The notes: generated from the letters alone by a model not told the origin. DNA of 24,803 nucleotides from Bacillota bacterium (GCA_023398615.1 JAEWSD010000126.1:1-24803), one strand, 5' to 3'. Positions 1 to 7,945 are shown, counted from the first letter of the stretch. Numbers and translations: made by a program.

Positions 1-1
1 A

Positions 2-195
2 AGTTTACGTGCAATTCTTAGGTATCTGAGAGAGCGGTGAAATCAGACGTGCGACAAATCGCACGAGCGCAAGTGTTTGACGAAAGGGATAACAGGGGAA
101 GCTACTGTGTAGGTTTCCCTGTTATCCCTTGAGGAGTTCTTGCGCATGCTGATTGTCCCAAGCGAACGAAGAGACCTTAGAATTGCCAGTAAACT
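2..195. repeat. Nested inverted-repeat element, possible structured RNA
   Basis: No gene fits here. Four inverted repeats nest or follow one another. The outer imperfect arms are 2-23 and 174-195 (AGTTTAC, a 2-nt mismatch, then GCAATTCTTAGGT against ACCTTAGAATTGC and GTAAACT). A 7-bp hairpin lies at 48-54/59-65 (CGTGCGA, loop CAAA). A 7-bp stem GCGCAAG/CTTGCGC is at 67-73/139-145, and inside it sits a near-perfect 17-bp stem at 84-100/114-130 with one G-U pair, capped by CTAC/GTAG. The arms are seen directly. Whether the segment is a non-coding RNA, a mobile repeat or a DNA cruciform is open, and it may extend left of the window. I do not recognise it as a known RNA family. Confidence 0.55.
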
Positions 196-208
196 GAGAC
201 TGGCTTTT
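185..208 (+). terminator. Weak terminator-like hairpin, plus strand
   Basis: GCCAGT (185-190) and ACTGGC (199-204) form a 6-bp stem with an 8-nt loop followed by TTTT. It could end a plus-strand RNA arising from the structured element to its left, but it competes with that element's outer arm. The short U-run makes this tentative. Confidence 0.3.
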
Positions 209-209
209 C

Positions 210-249
210 AAAACGGCATCCCATCAACGGGATTTCTGTCAGTAACCGT
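210..249 (-). terminator. Possible terminator of the ytvI transcript
   Basis: Read on the minus strand just after the ytvI stop, ATCCC/GGGAT (218-222/229-233, 6-nt loop) lies inside a wider ACGG/CCGT pairing (213-216/246-249) that runs into TTTT. The inner stem is only 5 bp, so confidence is low. Confidence 0.3.
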
Positions 250-280
250 CCCTGGAATAGTATAGTAAAAATAAAATACT

Positions 281-1351
281 TTACTTAAACAGGTGGATGG
301 TTCCTTCGTCATTCATTTTTTTCAAAATTGTTGCGGTGATAGGGAACAGAAGCAGTCCCACAACACCAAGCAGCTGTGCTCCGGCAAAAATGCAAAGCAG
401 GGTCACCACCGGATGAAGTCCGATCTGCTGGCCGACTACCTTTGGTTCCAGGGTCTGCCGTACGATTGTGACAATGATATACAGGATCAGGATACCGATT
501 GCCATCGGATTATTGCCGAAGATAAAGGCTATAATTGTCCACGGCAGTAAAACCGCGCCTGTTCCTAGTATCGGCAGGATATCGACAAACGCAACGATTC
601 CGGCTATCAAAAAAGGATTGGGGATCCGGAGGATCAGAAATCCAACCGATAATTCCGCAAAGGTAATTATTATCAAGGTAGCATACGCCTTAATAAACTT
701 GCCCAGTGTTCCGATAACATTATCCTTCAGCTTCAATATCATTTCCCTTCTGTCCTTCGGGAATTGCCGCATTACAAAGCCTGCAATCCGGTGATAATCT
801 ATGGTAAAGAAGAAGGAGGATACGATTGTAAACAGGAAATTAATCAATATGGACGGTACCCGCCCGGCAAATCCCGTGATTGTCCCTACCACCGTAGTGG
901 AAGCGGTGGTAATCACTGAGAAGATAGAATTACTGATGCTGTTGAATATATCCTCCAGATAGACCTCGATTTCAGGGAATTGCAGCAAGATATTCCTGGT
1001 TTCATCCTCCAGCGCCGGTTCTATGGAATTGGCCACCTCCGTATAGATAGCAGGAAGCCTGTTAAAAATATCCTTTAAGAAATAGAATACGTTGGCACTG
1101 ATGTAAATAGTTAATAAAGCTATAACACTGTAAAAGATAAGAAGAATAAAAATCGAAACAAAAGCCCGCTTGATATGTGCTTTTTGAGCAATTGCATCAA
1201 TAATCCGTCTTAATAATGCGGCAACAATCAAACCGATGACAAACGGCATCAGCAAAGGCAGTAAATATTTTATACTTACATATGCAATTCCTAATATTAA
1301 AGCTATATACGCAAAACGTACGATAAAAGCCTTTTGTTTTTCAAATTTCAT
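281..1351 (-). CDS. ytvI: AI-2E family membrane protein, YtvI-like
   Basis: 356-aa polytopic membrane protein of the AI-2E transporter (DUF20, PF01594) family. It has paired N-terminal membrane segments (about residues 10-50), another at about 62-85, a hydrophilic amphipathic central part, and a C-terminal block of membrane helices. That block holds the family-typical PNPFLIAGIVAFVDILPILG and the EPKVVGQQIGLHP stretch. Length and the N-terminal architecture match the sporulation integral membrane protein YtvI of spore-forming Firmicutes, whose biochemical role is unknown; a solute permease role is only inherited from the family. The start is supported by GGAG a few bases upstream. It is last in the minus-strand ion block, 53 nt after ktrA, with no clear promoter of its own. 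It could equally be a non-sporulation AI-2E paralogue. Confidence 0.8.
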   Translation of the reverse strand: MKFEKQKAFIVRFAYIALILGIAYVSIKYLLPLLMPFVIGLIVAALLRRIIDAIAQKAHIKRAFVSIFILLIFYSVIALLTIYISANVFYFLKDIFNRLPAIYTEVANSIEPALEDETRNILLQFPEIEVYLEDIFNSISNSIFSVITTASTTVVGTITGFAGRVPSILINFLFTIVSSFFFTIDYHRIAGFVMRQFPKDRREMILKLKDNVIGTLGKFIKAYATLIIITFAELSVGFLILRIPNPFLIAGIVAFVDILPILGTGAVLLPWTIIAFIFGNNPMAIGILILYIIVTIVRQTLEPKVVGQQIGLHPVVTLLCIFAGAQLLGVVGLLLFPITATILKKMNDEGTIHLFK

Positions 1352-1379
1352 TCAAACTCCAATCTTAATGTATATATGC

Positions 1380-1406
1380 AGGCAGAAAACGTAAAGTTAT
1401 CTGCCT
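1380..1406. other. Hairpin between ktrA and ytvI
   Basis: AGGCAGA (1380-1386) and TCTGCCT (1400-1406) form a 7-bp stem over the ktrA stop codon. No U-run follows on the minus strand, so it looks more like an RNA processing or stability hairpin than a terminator. Confidence 0.3.
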
Positions 1407-2076
1407 AACGTGATAAAAATGTTTCAAATCTCTTGATGTTTTCACTTTTTCCTACAACTACCATCCTGTCATTTTCCCTTAATACATAATCCGGGGTGAT
1501 ATCTGTCGTGGTAGACCCTTCATGCTCGATTGCAATGATATTTAGCTTGTACTTTGCACGGAGATCCAACTGAATGACCGTCTGATCCGCAATTTTAGCC
1601 GGAAGCTTAAATTCGGATATGACGATTCCGCCCTTTAACTCGATATAATCCATAGAGCTGGAGGATATCAGCTTATTGGCAAGACGGATTGCCATATCGT
1701 TTTCAGGATAAATTACTTCGGCTCCTATCTTCTCAAGAATAAGGCCCTGCTCATAGCTGAAGGCCTTGGCAATTACCCTAGGAACCCCCATACTGATAAC
1801 AGTAAGAGTAGTCAGAATGCTGACATCAACCTGCTCACCGATGCATACAATCACCGTGCCGCAGTTCTGAATACCGGCATCCTCGAGACTTTCCTTATCA
1901 AGCGGCCCTACGACAAACGCATTCTCAGTCAAATGCCTTATCTGCTTAATCTTAGCTTCACTGTTATCTATTACCAGTACCTCTTTCCCGGCATCCGCAA
2001 GCGTTTTAGCCAGGGCAAAGCCGAACCGGCCCAGTCCGATAACTCCATATTCAATACTTGGTTTATGCTGTAGCAT
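1405..2076 (-). CDS. ktrA: K+ uptake regulatory subunit KtrA/TrkA (RCK)
   Basis: About 223 aa, the usual size of a one-RCK Ktr gating ring subunit. The N-terminal Rossmann RCK_N domain shows the dinucleotide motif GVIGLGRFG (about residues 11-19) and an acidic residue ending the second strand (VLVID, D37). An RCK_C domain follows (ELKGGIVISEFKLPAKIADQ to MVVVGKSENIKRFE). Cytoplasmic rings of this protein bind ATP/ADP or NAD(H) and gate the KtrB channel. The open frame extends to a TTG at 2091, but that TTG lies inside the ribosome site GAGGAGG. The ATG at 2076, 6-7 nt after GAGGAGG, is the better start, which leaves an 11-nt gap after ktrB. The gene order ktrB-ktrA supports a two-gene K+ uptake unit. 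Confidence 0.9.
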   Translation of the reverse strand: MLQHKPSIEYGVIGLGRFGFALAKTLADAGKEVLVIDNSEAKIKQIRHLTENAFVVGPLDKESLEDAGIQNCGTVIVCIGEQVDVSILTTLTVISMGVPRVIAKAFSYEQGLILEKIGAEVIYPENDMAIRLANKLISSSSMDYIELKGGIVISEFKLPAKIADQTVIQLDLRAKYKLNIIAIEHEGSTTTDITPDYVLRENDRMVVVGKSENIKRFETFLSR

Positions 2077-2087
2077 AACAATCCTCC

Positions 2088-3389
2088 TCAACCGATAGTA
2101 AGGGTTTCCTCAGAATAGCTTACACTTGACAATGGCTTGTATGACCATATGGTGGCTATCGTCAGAGGCCCTAAACGACCTATAAACATTGTTAAAATAA
2201 TGAGCGCCTTACTGAACACGGAAAGATCCGGTGTAATACCCGTAGATAAACCAACCGTACCGAATGCCGATACTACCTCAAAAAGCACCTGGATAAAAGT
2301 AAACTGAGGCTGCATCATGCTTATCAAAAAGGTATCCAGATAAACTACCAGAGAGGCAAGGAATACAATGATGAATGCCTTCTTGATAACCTCAGCCGGT
2401 ATCTTTCTCTTAAATGTATTGCAATGCTGGTTCGTTACCACACTGTAAGTACTTTTGATTAACGTATAGGTGGTAGTAGTCTTAATACCTCCGCCCGTTG
2501 ATCCGGGGGAAGCACCGATAAACATCAATATAATTACCGTGAAAAGCCCTGCATTCGTAAAGCCGCTTAACGGAAAGGAGGCGAAACCCGCCGTTCTGGA
2601 GGAAGTACTGTAAAAGAACGCCCCAAGCCAGCTGATATCTTCCGTTAATTTAAGTATTACCGTTCCGAAAGCCAGTAATGCAAGAGTCATCGTAATTACT
2701 ACCTTTGAATGTAAGCTTAGCTTCTTGAAGGAATGTTTACTGATGATTTCCTTAATTACGATAAACCCCAAACCGCCAAATATGATCAACCCGCAGGTTA
2801 CAAGGTTAATCAGTACATTATCCTTATAATCCAGCAAGCTCTTAAAACCGCCCAGGATATCAAAGCCTGCATTGTTAAAAGCCGAAACGGCATGAAACAG
2901 ACTGATTCCCAATGCCTTCGGCACCGGATACTCCTTTGAAAATGCAATAAAGCTTAAGATAGCACCCGTACCTTCAAAACACAACGTGATAATTAAGATA
3001 GCCTTAACCATCCGCACGATTCCTTTCATGGAATCCAGATTCAACGCTTCCTTTATTATCAGCCGATCCTTAAAGCTCACTTTTTTTCTTGCTATCACCA
3101 TTACACCGACACCAATGGAAGCAAATCCCAGCCCGCCTGTCTGGATCAGCAGGGCAATAACCAGCTGCCCGAAAGCGTTATAGGTATCAGCGGTGTCCAC
3201 CGTAATCAGGCCCGTTACGCATACGGCACTTGTTGATGTAAACAGTGCATCGATAAATGAAACATCGATGCCCTCATTATGCGAGGCGGGAAGGACTAGC
3301 AATGTTGCTCCCAGCAATATAACAAATGCAAATCCAAGAACGATAAACCTTCCCGGACTCATCTTTCGAATTACCGACATGTCTGTCAC
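2088..3389 (-). CDS. ktrB: K+ uptake channel subunit KtrB/TrkH
   Basis: 433-aa membrane protein of the TrkH/KtrB superfamily, which moves K+ through a single pore made of four M1-P-M2 repeats. All four P-loop selectivity glycines are visible: TSTSAVCVTG (G60), SAFNNAGFD (G175), STSSRTAGFAS (G268) and SAFGTVGLSTG (G380). The intramembrane gate loop GASPGSTGGGIKT (292-304) is present. The length is that of Gram-positive KtrB rather than the longer E. coli TrkH. The start is GTG at 3389 behind AGAGGG, with an in-frame ATG at 3380 as the alternative. It lies 9 nt downstream of the DUF47 gene and 11 nt upstream of ktrA, so co-transcription is likely. Confidence 0.92.
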   Translation of the reverse strand: MTDMSVIRKMSPGRFIVLGFAFVILLGATLLVLPASHNEGIDVSFIDALFTSTSAVCVTGLITVDTADTYNAFGQLVIALLIQTGGLGFASIGVGVMVIARKKVSFKDRLIIKEALNLDSMKGIVRMVKAILIITLCFEGTGAILSFIAFSKEYPVPKALGISLFHAVSAFNNAGFDILGGFKSLLDYKDNVLINLVTCGLIIFGGLGFIVIKEIISKHSFKKLSLHSKVVITMTLALLAFGTVILKLTEDISWLGAFFYSTSSRTAGFASFPLSGFTNAGLFTVIILMFIGASPGSTGGGIKTTTTYTLIKSTYSVVTNQHCNTFKRKIPAEVIKKAFIIVFLASLVVYLDTFLISMMQPQFTFIQVLFEVVSAFGTVGLSTGITPDLSVFSKALIILTMFIGRLGPLTIATIWSYKPLSSVSYSEETLTIG

Positions 3390-3398
3390 CGGTCCCTC

Positions 3399-4022
3399 TT
3401 ATGAATTCTTCATCACAATATTTTCAATATCATCAGCAACATCTTCGCAAGCATCGCAGCATTTCTCCAAACGGTTGAATATCTCTGTCCAAACCATTAA
3501 TTCGATCGGATCCCTAGAGGTCTTATAAAGATTACGCACTTCACTTACGTACAGCGCATCCCCTTCTTCCTCCAGGCGGTTTATTTCAATAATCTCCGAA
3601 TGAAGACGTTTCGACTTTTTAAAATTCTCAAACTCAGCCAGTGCCACATCCATAGACTTGCAGCAATCTACAATTAGTTGCGTAAACTGTAAAATCTCCG
3701 GACGGATTGTTTGAACGTTAAATATATTAATACATATTAAAACGTCCTCTATCGCATCGGTCACATCATCAATTTTTTGAGAAATGCTCGTGATATCCTC
3801 TCTTTCGATCGGAGGAAGGAACTCCTTCACAAGCCTGTTTAACAGGTCATGCTTCGCTATATCGGCAGAATGTTCAATGTTATGCATCTCCTGGATCTTA
3901 CTGTCCATCGTCCTGATATCAAATTCATGCAGTGTTTTATTTAAAATCTCGGCTGAACTCAGTGAAAATCTGGATAACTCAACAAAAGCTTTGAAATAAT
4001 TATAATCTTTACCGTTTTTCAT
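3399..4022 (-). CDS. DUF47 family PhoU-like phosphate transport regulator
   Basis: 207-aa soluble all-helical protein of the DUF47 (PF01865, TIGR00153) family. These are distant PhoU relatives, commonly encoded next to Pit-type phosphate permeases and thought to control phosphate flux or bind metal. The sequence is rich in acidic and hydrophobic heptads, with family-like stretches such as MHNIEHSADIAKHDLLNRL (about 46-64) and INRLEEEGDALYVSEVRNLY (147-166), and no membrane segment. GAGG sits 5 nt before the ATG. It follows pit on the same strand but has its own likely promoter in the 125-nt gap, and it is followed after 9 nt by ktrB. This couples a phosphate regulator to K+ channel genes. Confidence 0.85.
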   Translation of the reverse strand: MKNGKDYNYFKAFVELSRFSLSSAEILNKTLHEFDIRTMDSKIQEMHNIEHSADIAKHDLLNRLVKEFLPPIEREDITSISQKIDDVTDAIEDVLICINIFNVQTIRPEILQFTQLIVDCCKSMDVALAEFENFKKSKRLHSEIIEINRLEEEGDALYVSEVRNLYKTSRDPIELMVWTEIFNRLEKCCDACEDVADDIENIVMKNS

Positions 4023-4058
4023 ATCAACCTCTTTCCCGCAGGTTGAGGACTACATCAA

Positions 4059-4086
4059 TTTATAGTTGAAATAACCCGTTTTTCAA
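4059..4086 (-). promoter_or_regulatory. Promoter for the DUF47-ktrB-ktrA-ytvI unit
   Basis: Minus strand: -35 TTGAAA (4086-4081), 16-nt spacer, -10 TATAAA (4064-4059). A 7-bp inverted repeat GTTGAAA/TTTCAAC overlaps the promoter elements and could be an operator. No terminator is evident between pit and this site, so readthrough from pit is also possible. Confidence 0.5.
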
Positions 4087-4147
4087 CCTGTCTTCCCTTT
4101 CCTTAATTCGATACAATTAGTGAATTATAATATTTATATGATATTTA

Positions 4148-5200
4148 TTAAAAAATTCTCATGAATAAATAAGCCATCAGATATCCTACCACACCGCATC
4201 CCGGAAATGTTAAAATCCAAGCCGCTATCATTTCATTTACAATACTCCAATTCACGGAAGAAAGTCTCTTTGAGGCTCCGACACCCATGATCGCCGTTGT
4301 CTTTGTGTGGGTAGTACTAACCGGAATACCGGTAAAGGATGATATCATCAGACTGATCACGGCAGCCGCATCGGCAGCAAAGCCCTGATAGGTTTCCAAT
4401 TTTACCATTCCCATCCCTACCGTCTTAATGATACGGTAACCGCCGATAGAGGTTCCAAGTGCCATCACTGCGGAACAAAGTACCATCAGCCATATGGGAA
4501 TCACAAAATTGTTGACATCACTTTGTCCGTTGGCAAGAAATACGCCCAGCATAAATACGCCCATGAACTTCTGTCCGTCCTGCGCACCATGCATAAATGC
4601 CATAGCCGCACCGCCAAAAATCTGTGCCTTTTGAAAAAACGGCACTGTCTTACGCTTATCCATCCTTTTGCATATAAGCTCTATCAGACGCACAGCTGCA
4701 AAACTGATGCCAAATCCCATTATCGTAGAGGTAAACAGTCCATAGATAACCTTAATCCATTCACTCCCGTTAATACCGGAAAAACCGCCCTGCAATGCAA
4801 TTGCGGCACCTGAAACGCCTGCTATCAAAGCATGGCTCTCACTGGTCGGGATACCAAATGCCCACGCTGCCGTTGCCCAGATAACAATGGCAAATAATGC
4901 GGCACATAGTGCTACCAGGGAATTCTTTGAATCGCCGCCGAAATCCGCCATATTATATATGGTCTCTGCAACCGTAGCATTTACACATGTCATTACAAGT
5001 ACACCCAGAAAATTAAAAACTGCCGCCATAATAATCGCTTTTTTCGGATTCATAGCACGAGTAGAAACACAGGTAGCAATAGCATTGGGTGCATCAGTCC
5101 AGCCGTTTACAAGAACTACCCCCAAGGTAAGTAATACCGTAATAAACAAGGCCGGATTGGATGTTAACTGATGCAGAAAAGTACCCAAAGAGATCGTCAT
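4148..5200 (-). CDS. pit: Inorganic phosphate transporter, PiT family
   Basis: 350-aa membrane permease of the PiT (TC 2.A.20) family, which imports phosphate, usually as metal phosphate with H+ or Na+. The duplicated signatures are visible: NGWTDAPNAIAT (about residues 32-43) near the N-terminus and GIPVSTTHTKTTAIMG in the C-terminal half. GIPTSESHALIAG (116-128) is a further conserved stretch. Many hydrophobic segments are separated by a short basic cytoplasmic loop (KRMDKRKTVPFF). The open frame begins at 5257, but AGGAGG followed by 7 nt places the start at the ATG at 5200. It heads the minus-strand ion block, and a DUF47 regulator follows, the usual pit partner. Confidence 0.92.
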   Translation of the reverse strand: MTISLGTFLHQLTSNPALFITVLLTLGVVLVNGWTDAPNAIATCVSTRAMNPKKAIIMAAVFNFLGVLVMTCVNATVAETIYNMADFGGDSKNSLVALCAALFAIVIWATAAWAFGIPTSESHALIAGVSGAAIALQGGFSGINGSEWIKVIYGLFTSTIMGFGISFAAVRLIELICKRMDKRKTVPFFQKAQIFGGAAMAFMHGAQDGQKFMGVFMLGVFLANGQSDVNNFVIPIWLMVLCSAVMALGTSIGGYRIIKTVGMGMVKLETYQGFAADAAAVISLMISSFTGIPVSTTHTKTTAIMGVGASKRLSSVNWSIVNEMIAAWILTFPGCGVVGYLMAYLFMRIF

Positions 5201-5247
5201 AACATTTCCTCCTAATATCTTTATTTCCCAATTAATCGTACTAATGA

Positions 5248-5276
5248 ATATTAACACGAATTTTTTGCAATATCAA
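5248..5276 (-). promoter_or_regulatory. Promoter for pit
   Basis: Minus strand: -35 TTGATA (5276-5271), exactly 17 nt, -10 TAATAT (5253-5248), about 48 nt upstream of the pit start. The -35 matches consensus at 5 of 6 positions; the -10 is weaker. Confidence 0.45.
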
Positions 5277-5339
5277 TATTAACTGATGATCTTAACATAT
5301 TTTTTATACAACAGGACTATACCTTGGCGCAGAATATGT

Positions 5340-5528
5340 AGTATAATGTTACTGTTCACAGCCTGTATACGCGACGGGTTTTTTGTGAGTGTAGCAAAGC
5401 GAAAGTCACAAAAAACCGGAGAATTGCCGCACCAAAACGCCGTCTTTGCGTTTTGTGTGCATCGCAAAGCGTGTTATTGTTCACATCACTGCTGCTTTTG
5501 GCAGGGGTGTGAACAGCAACAGTATAAT
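5340..5528. mobile_element. MITE-like element with TIRs and 8-bp direct repeats
   Basis: The element body is 5348-5520 (173 bp). Its ends, GTTACTGTTCACA (5348-5360) and TGTGAACAGCAAC (5508-5520), are inverted repeats matching at 12 of 13 positions. Both sides carry AGTATAAT (5340-5347 and 5521-5528), as expected for an 8-bp target-site duplication. Inside are a 12-bp perfect hairpin GGTTTTTTGTGA/TCACAAAAAACC (5377-5388/5406-5417), a CAAAACGC/GCGTTTTG hairpin (about 5433-5454), and a second copy of TGTTCACA (5478-5485) that pairs with the right end. It has no credible coding capacity; the short frames over it are products of the repeats. It lies in the leader of the histidine kinase gene. A fixed structured-RNA leader flanked by chance repeats is the alternative. 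Confidence 0.7.
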
Positions 5529-5555
5529 TACTCAAACAGGAGGCAATAAGCGCAT

Positions 5556-7106
5556 ATGACAGCTTCGTCTATTAATGTAACAGTAAAAAATTGCATTACA
5601 ACATTTTTTTTATTCCTTTTTGCTACCTTAAGCTCTCAGTTTTTTATAAGGCTGACAGATAACAATTCCAGTGCGTCCATCATATACTTTCTGTCGGTTT
5701 TTCTGGTATCCAGGCTTACAACAGGATATTTCTGGGGTATCCTGACATCTGTATCTGCTATTATCAGTGTGAACTATTTTTTTACCTTTCCGTATAATAA
5801 ACTGGATTTTTCATTAAGCGGCTATCCGGTTACCTTTATCTGTATGCTTGCCGTATCGATAATCACAAGCACTATGACGGCACACATTAAGCAGCAGGCC
5901 AAACTGGCATATGAACGTGAGGAAAGGACAAGGCTGCTGAATCAAATGCTGAATGAAATCAATACGAAGCTGCTGTCTACAAACGGGCTTACCTATATTA
6001 TTGACTTAACTTTGGACTATATATCACAATTTACGGACAGCTCCGCTATTTTTTATCTGAAGTCTCCGCAGTCCGGTGATAAAGGAATGCTCCGCAGCCG
6101 CAGCCCTTCACATGATAAAATCATGAATTCGCGGCACGAGAAATTTATCGCACACTGGGTATTCGAGAACAGAAAGCCGGCCGGAGTCGGGACCGATTTC
6201 TGCGGAGAATCCAGCTGCATCTATCTTCCTCTTATCGCACACGATGCCATATGGGGTGTAATCGGTATCTACTGCGTGAATCAAAAACCGATAGAAGAAA
6301 ACGACATCATCTGCCTCAACCTGATGGTATCCCATGTGGCAATCTCTATCGAAAGGCAGCACTTATCCGATTCCCAGCAGCTGATTCTGATCGAAACGGA
6401 GAAGGAGAAAATGCGGGCGAACCTGCTGCGGGCGGTATCACACGATCTCAGAACACCTCTGACCGGAATGATCGGCGCCAGTGAAACCCTGATGAAGAAT
6501 AAGCAATACCTGTCGGAAGAGGAAAAGGACAAGATGATCAGTTACATCTATGAGGATTCGAACTGGCTGCTGCATATGGTTGAAAACCTCCTTACCGTAA
6601 CCAGAATCCGGGCCGGCAGCTCTGCCGTCAATAAAACGACGGAACCGCTTGAAGAGGTAGTAGCCGAGGTAATCATGCGTATAAAAAAGAGATACCCCAA
6701 GGCACAGATAGAAGTAAAGGTGCCGGACGAATTTATTATGGTTCCTATGGATGCCACCTTGATTGAACAGGTCATTATAAACCTGGTGGAAAATGCGTTA
6801 AAACACTCGGAAAGCATCAGCCCGGTCGAATTGACGGCCATAAAGGATGAGAAATACATTGAATTCCATATTGCCGACCGCGGGATAGGAATCCGTGAGG
6901 ACCGTATGGAAGCCATATTTGACGGTTACCCGCATACCGGCAACCAGAGCAGTGACGCAATGAAAGGTATCGGTATCGGCTTATCCATCTGCAAAACCAT
7001 TATAAAAGCACATGGCGGTGCAATGTCCGTTAGAAACAGGGACGGCGGCGGAGCTGTTTTTACATTTACACTGCCGTTAAAGGAAGACAGAACCAAAGCA
7101 CTATGA
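5556..7106 (+). CDS. Sensor histidine kinase, KdpD-like without N-terminal domains
   Basis: 516-aa membrane histidine kinase. Four membrane segments (about residues 13-108) form a DUF4118-like module as in KdpD. A GAF-like region follows (about 130-265), then HisKA with the phospho-acceptor H296 in AVSHDLRTPLTG. The HATPase domain has N-box NLVENALKH (N413), G1 DRGIGI (D441) and G2 GIGIGLSICKTI. The C-terminal two-thirds resemble KdpD, but the cytoplasmic N-terminal KdpD sensor (with its Walker A) and Usp domains are absent. It therefore should not be assumed to control a Kdp ATPase. ATG 5556 is the first possible start, after an in-frame TAA at 5547; AGGAGG sits 12 nt upstream, a rather long spacing. 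The response regulator gene follows after 26 nt, and the pit-ktr block diverges from it. Confidence 0.88.
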   Translation: MTASSINVTVKNCITTFFLFLFATLSSQFFIRLTDNNSSASIIYFLSVFLVSRLTTGYFWGILTSVSAIISVNYFFTFPYNKLDFSLSGYPVTFICMLAVSIITSTMTAHIKQQAKLAYEREERTRLLNQMLNEINTKLLSTNGLTYIIDLTLDYISQFTDSSAIFYLKSPQSGDKGMLRSRSPSHDKIMNSRHEKFIAHWVFENRKPAGVGTDFCGESSCIYLPLIAHDAIWGVIGIYCVNQKPIEENDIICLNLMVSHVAISIERQHLSDSQQLILIETEKEKMRANLLRAVSHDLRTPLTGMIGASETLMKNKQYLSEEEKDKMISYIYEDSNWLLHMVENLLTVTRIRAGSSAVNKTTEPLEEVVAEVIMRIKKRYPKAQIEVKVPDEFIMVPMDATLIEQVIINLVENALKHSESISPVELTAIKDEKYIEFHIADRGIGIREDRMEAIFDGYPHTGNQSSDAMKGIGIGLSICKTIIKAHGGAMSVRNRDGGGAVFTFTLPLKEDRTKAL

Positions 7107-7132
7107 CAGGAAAGGATGTGTAAAATACCCGA

Positions 7133-7849
7133 ATGAATAATAAACCGTCTGTTTTAGTAATTGAAGATGAACTGGCTATCTGTAATTTTATCGCCATGAC
7201 GTTAGCAGCAAATGATTATAAAGTAATCAAATGCGGCTTAGGCAAGGATGCACTTTCGTTAATCCCCTCTCACTGTCCCGATGTCGTACTGCTGGACCTG
7301 GGACTGCCGGATATGGATGGCATGGAAGTATTAAAGGAGGTACGAAAATGGTCCGGTCTTCCTGTGATCGTGGTATCCGCCAGAATCGACGAAGACGTAA
7401 AGGTACAGGCACTTGACGCAGGCGCCGACGATTATATCACCAAGCCGTTCGGTACCTCAGAGCTTTTGGCAAGGATACGTACCGCCTTACGGCATAATAT
7501 CAGATCTGAAGCAGGCAACGGGCTGCCGTTAAAAAAATACTGTCATAAGGAGCTGGAAATTAACTTTGAAAAGAGAATCGTTACAGTATCAAATGAAGAA
7601 ATCCATCTCACTCAAATAGAATATAAGCTGGTATCCCTGCTGGCGCAAAGTGCGGGGAAAGTACTGACCTATGATTATATCATAGAAGAAATATGGGGTC
7701 CCTTTGCCCTGAAGGATAACCAGATCCTTCGGGTCAATATGGCCAATATCCGCCGGAAAATAGAACGCAATCCGGCTGATCCTCAATATATATACACCGA
7801 ACTTGGAATCGGTTACCGGATGGCCGAAGAGGAGGGCTCCTCAGACTGA
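7133..7849 (+). CDS. OmpR/KdpE-like response regulator
   Basis: 238-aa two-domain response regulator. The receiver domain (about 5-118) has acidic pocket E11/D12, phospho-acceptor D55 in LLDLGLPDMDG, S82 and K104 in YITKPF. The C-terminal winged helix (about 138-233) has the OmpR-type recognition region RVNMANIRRKIERNP and the wing ending ELGIGYRM. It is closest in feel to KdpE and is the partner of the kinase immediately upstream. It probably binds DNA as a phosphorylated dimer; candidate targets are the divergent phosphate/K+ genes and its own operon. The ribosome site is weak (AGGAAAGG more than 12 nt before the ATG), so translation may depend on coupling with the kinase gene. Confidence 0.9.
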   Translation: MNNKPSVLVIEDELAICNFIAMTLAANDYKVIKCGLGKDALSLIPSHCPDVVLLDLGLPDMDGMEVLKEVRKWSGLPVIVVSARIDEDVKVQALDAGADDYITKPFGTSELLARIRTALRHNIRSEAGNGLPLKKYCHKELEINFEKRIVTVSNEEIHLTQIEYKLVSLLAQSAGKVLTYDYIIEEIWGPFALKDNQILRVNMANIRRKIERNPADPQYIYTELGIGYRMAEEEGSSD

Positions 7850-7904
7850 TTGGTACTGGCTGTAAAAATTACAAAAAACTTTGGTAATTATTACATTAGG
7901 GGCA

Positions 7905-7933
7905 TTGACTGTAGTTATTATTGGTACTATAAT
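7905..7933 (+). promoter_or_regulatory. Strong SigA-type promoter of first BIG2 gene
   Basis: TTGACT (7905-7910), exactly 17 nt, TATAAT (7928-7933). The start of transcription is expected near 7940, giving a leader of about 155 nt before the BIG2 gene. The same arrangement recurs ahead of the second paralogue. Confidence 0.85.
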
Positions 7934-7945
7934 AATTTTACTGAA

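Noticed and set aside
49..65. GTGCGAC as the 5' end of a group II intron
   Set aside because: No domain V, no reverse transcriptase/maturase frame, and the motif is simply one arm of a small hairpin.
84..130. Resemblance of AGGGATAACAGGG to a homing endonuclease (I-SceI) site and to a short conserved 23S rRNA stretch
   Set aside because: Only a 10-13 base match, with no flanking similarity, no rRNA context and no endonuclease gene; explained by the hairpin arms.
5279..5549. Short proteins on both strands over the control region (62 and 87 codons)
   Set aside because: They are generated by the repeats of the MITE-like element, have unnatural composition and lack good ribosome sites.
5556..7849. 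Calling the two-component genes kdpD and kdpE outright
   Set aside because: The kinase lacks the KdpD and Usp input domains and no kdpFABC genes are present; kept as KdpD/KdpE-like.
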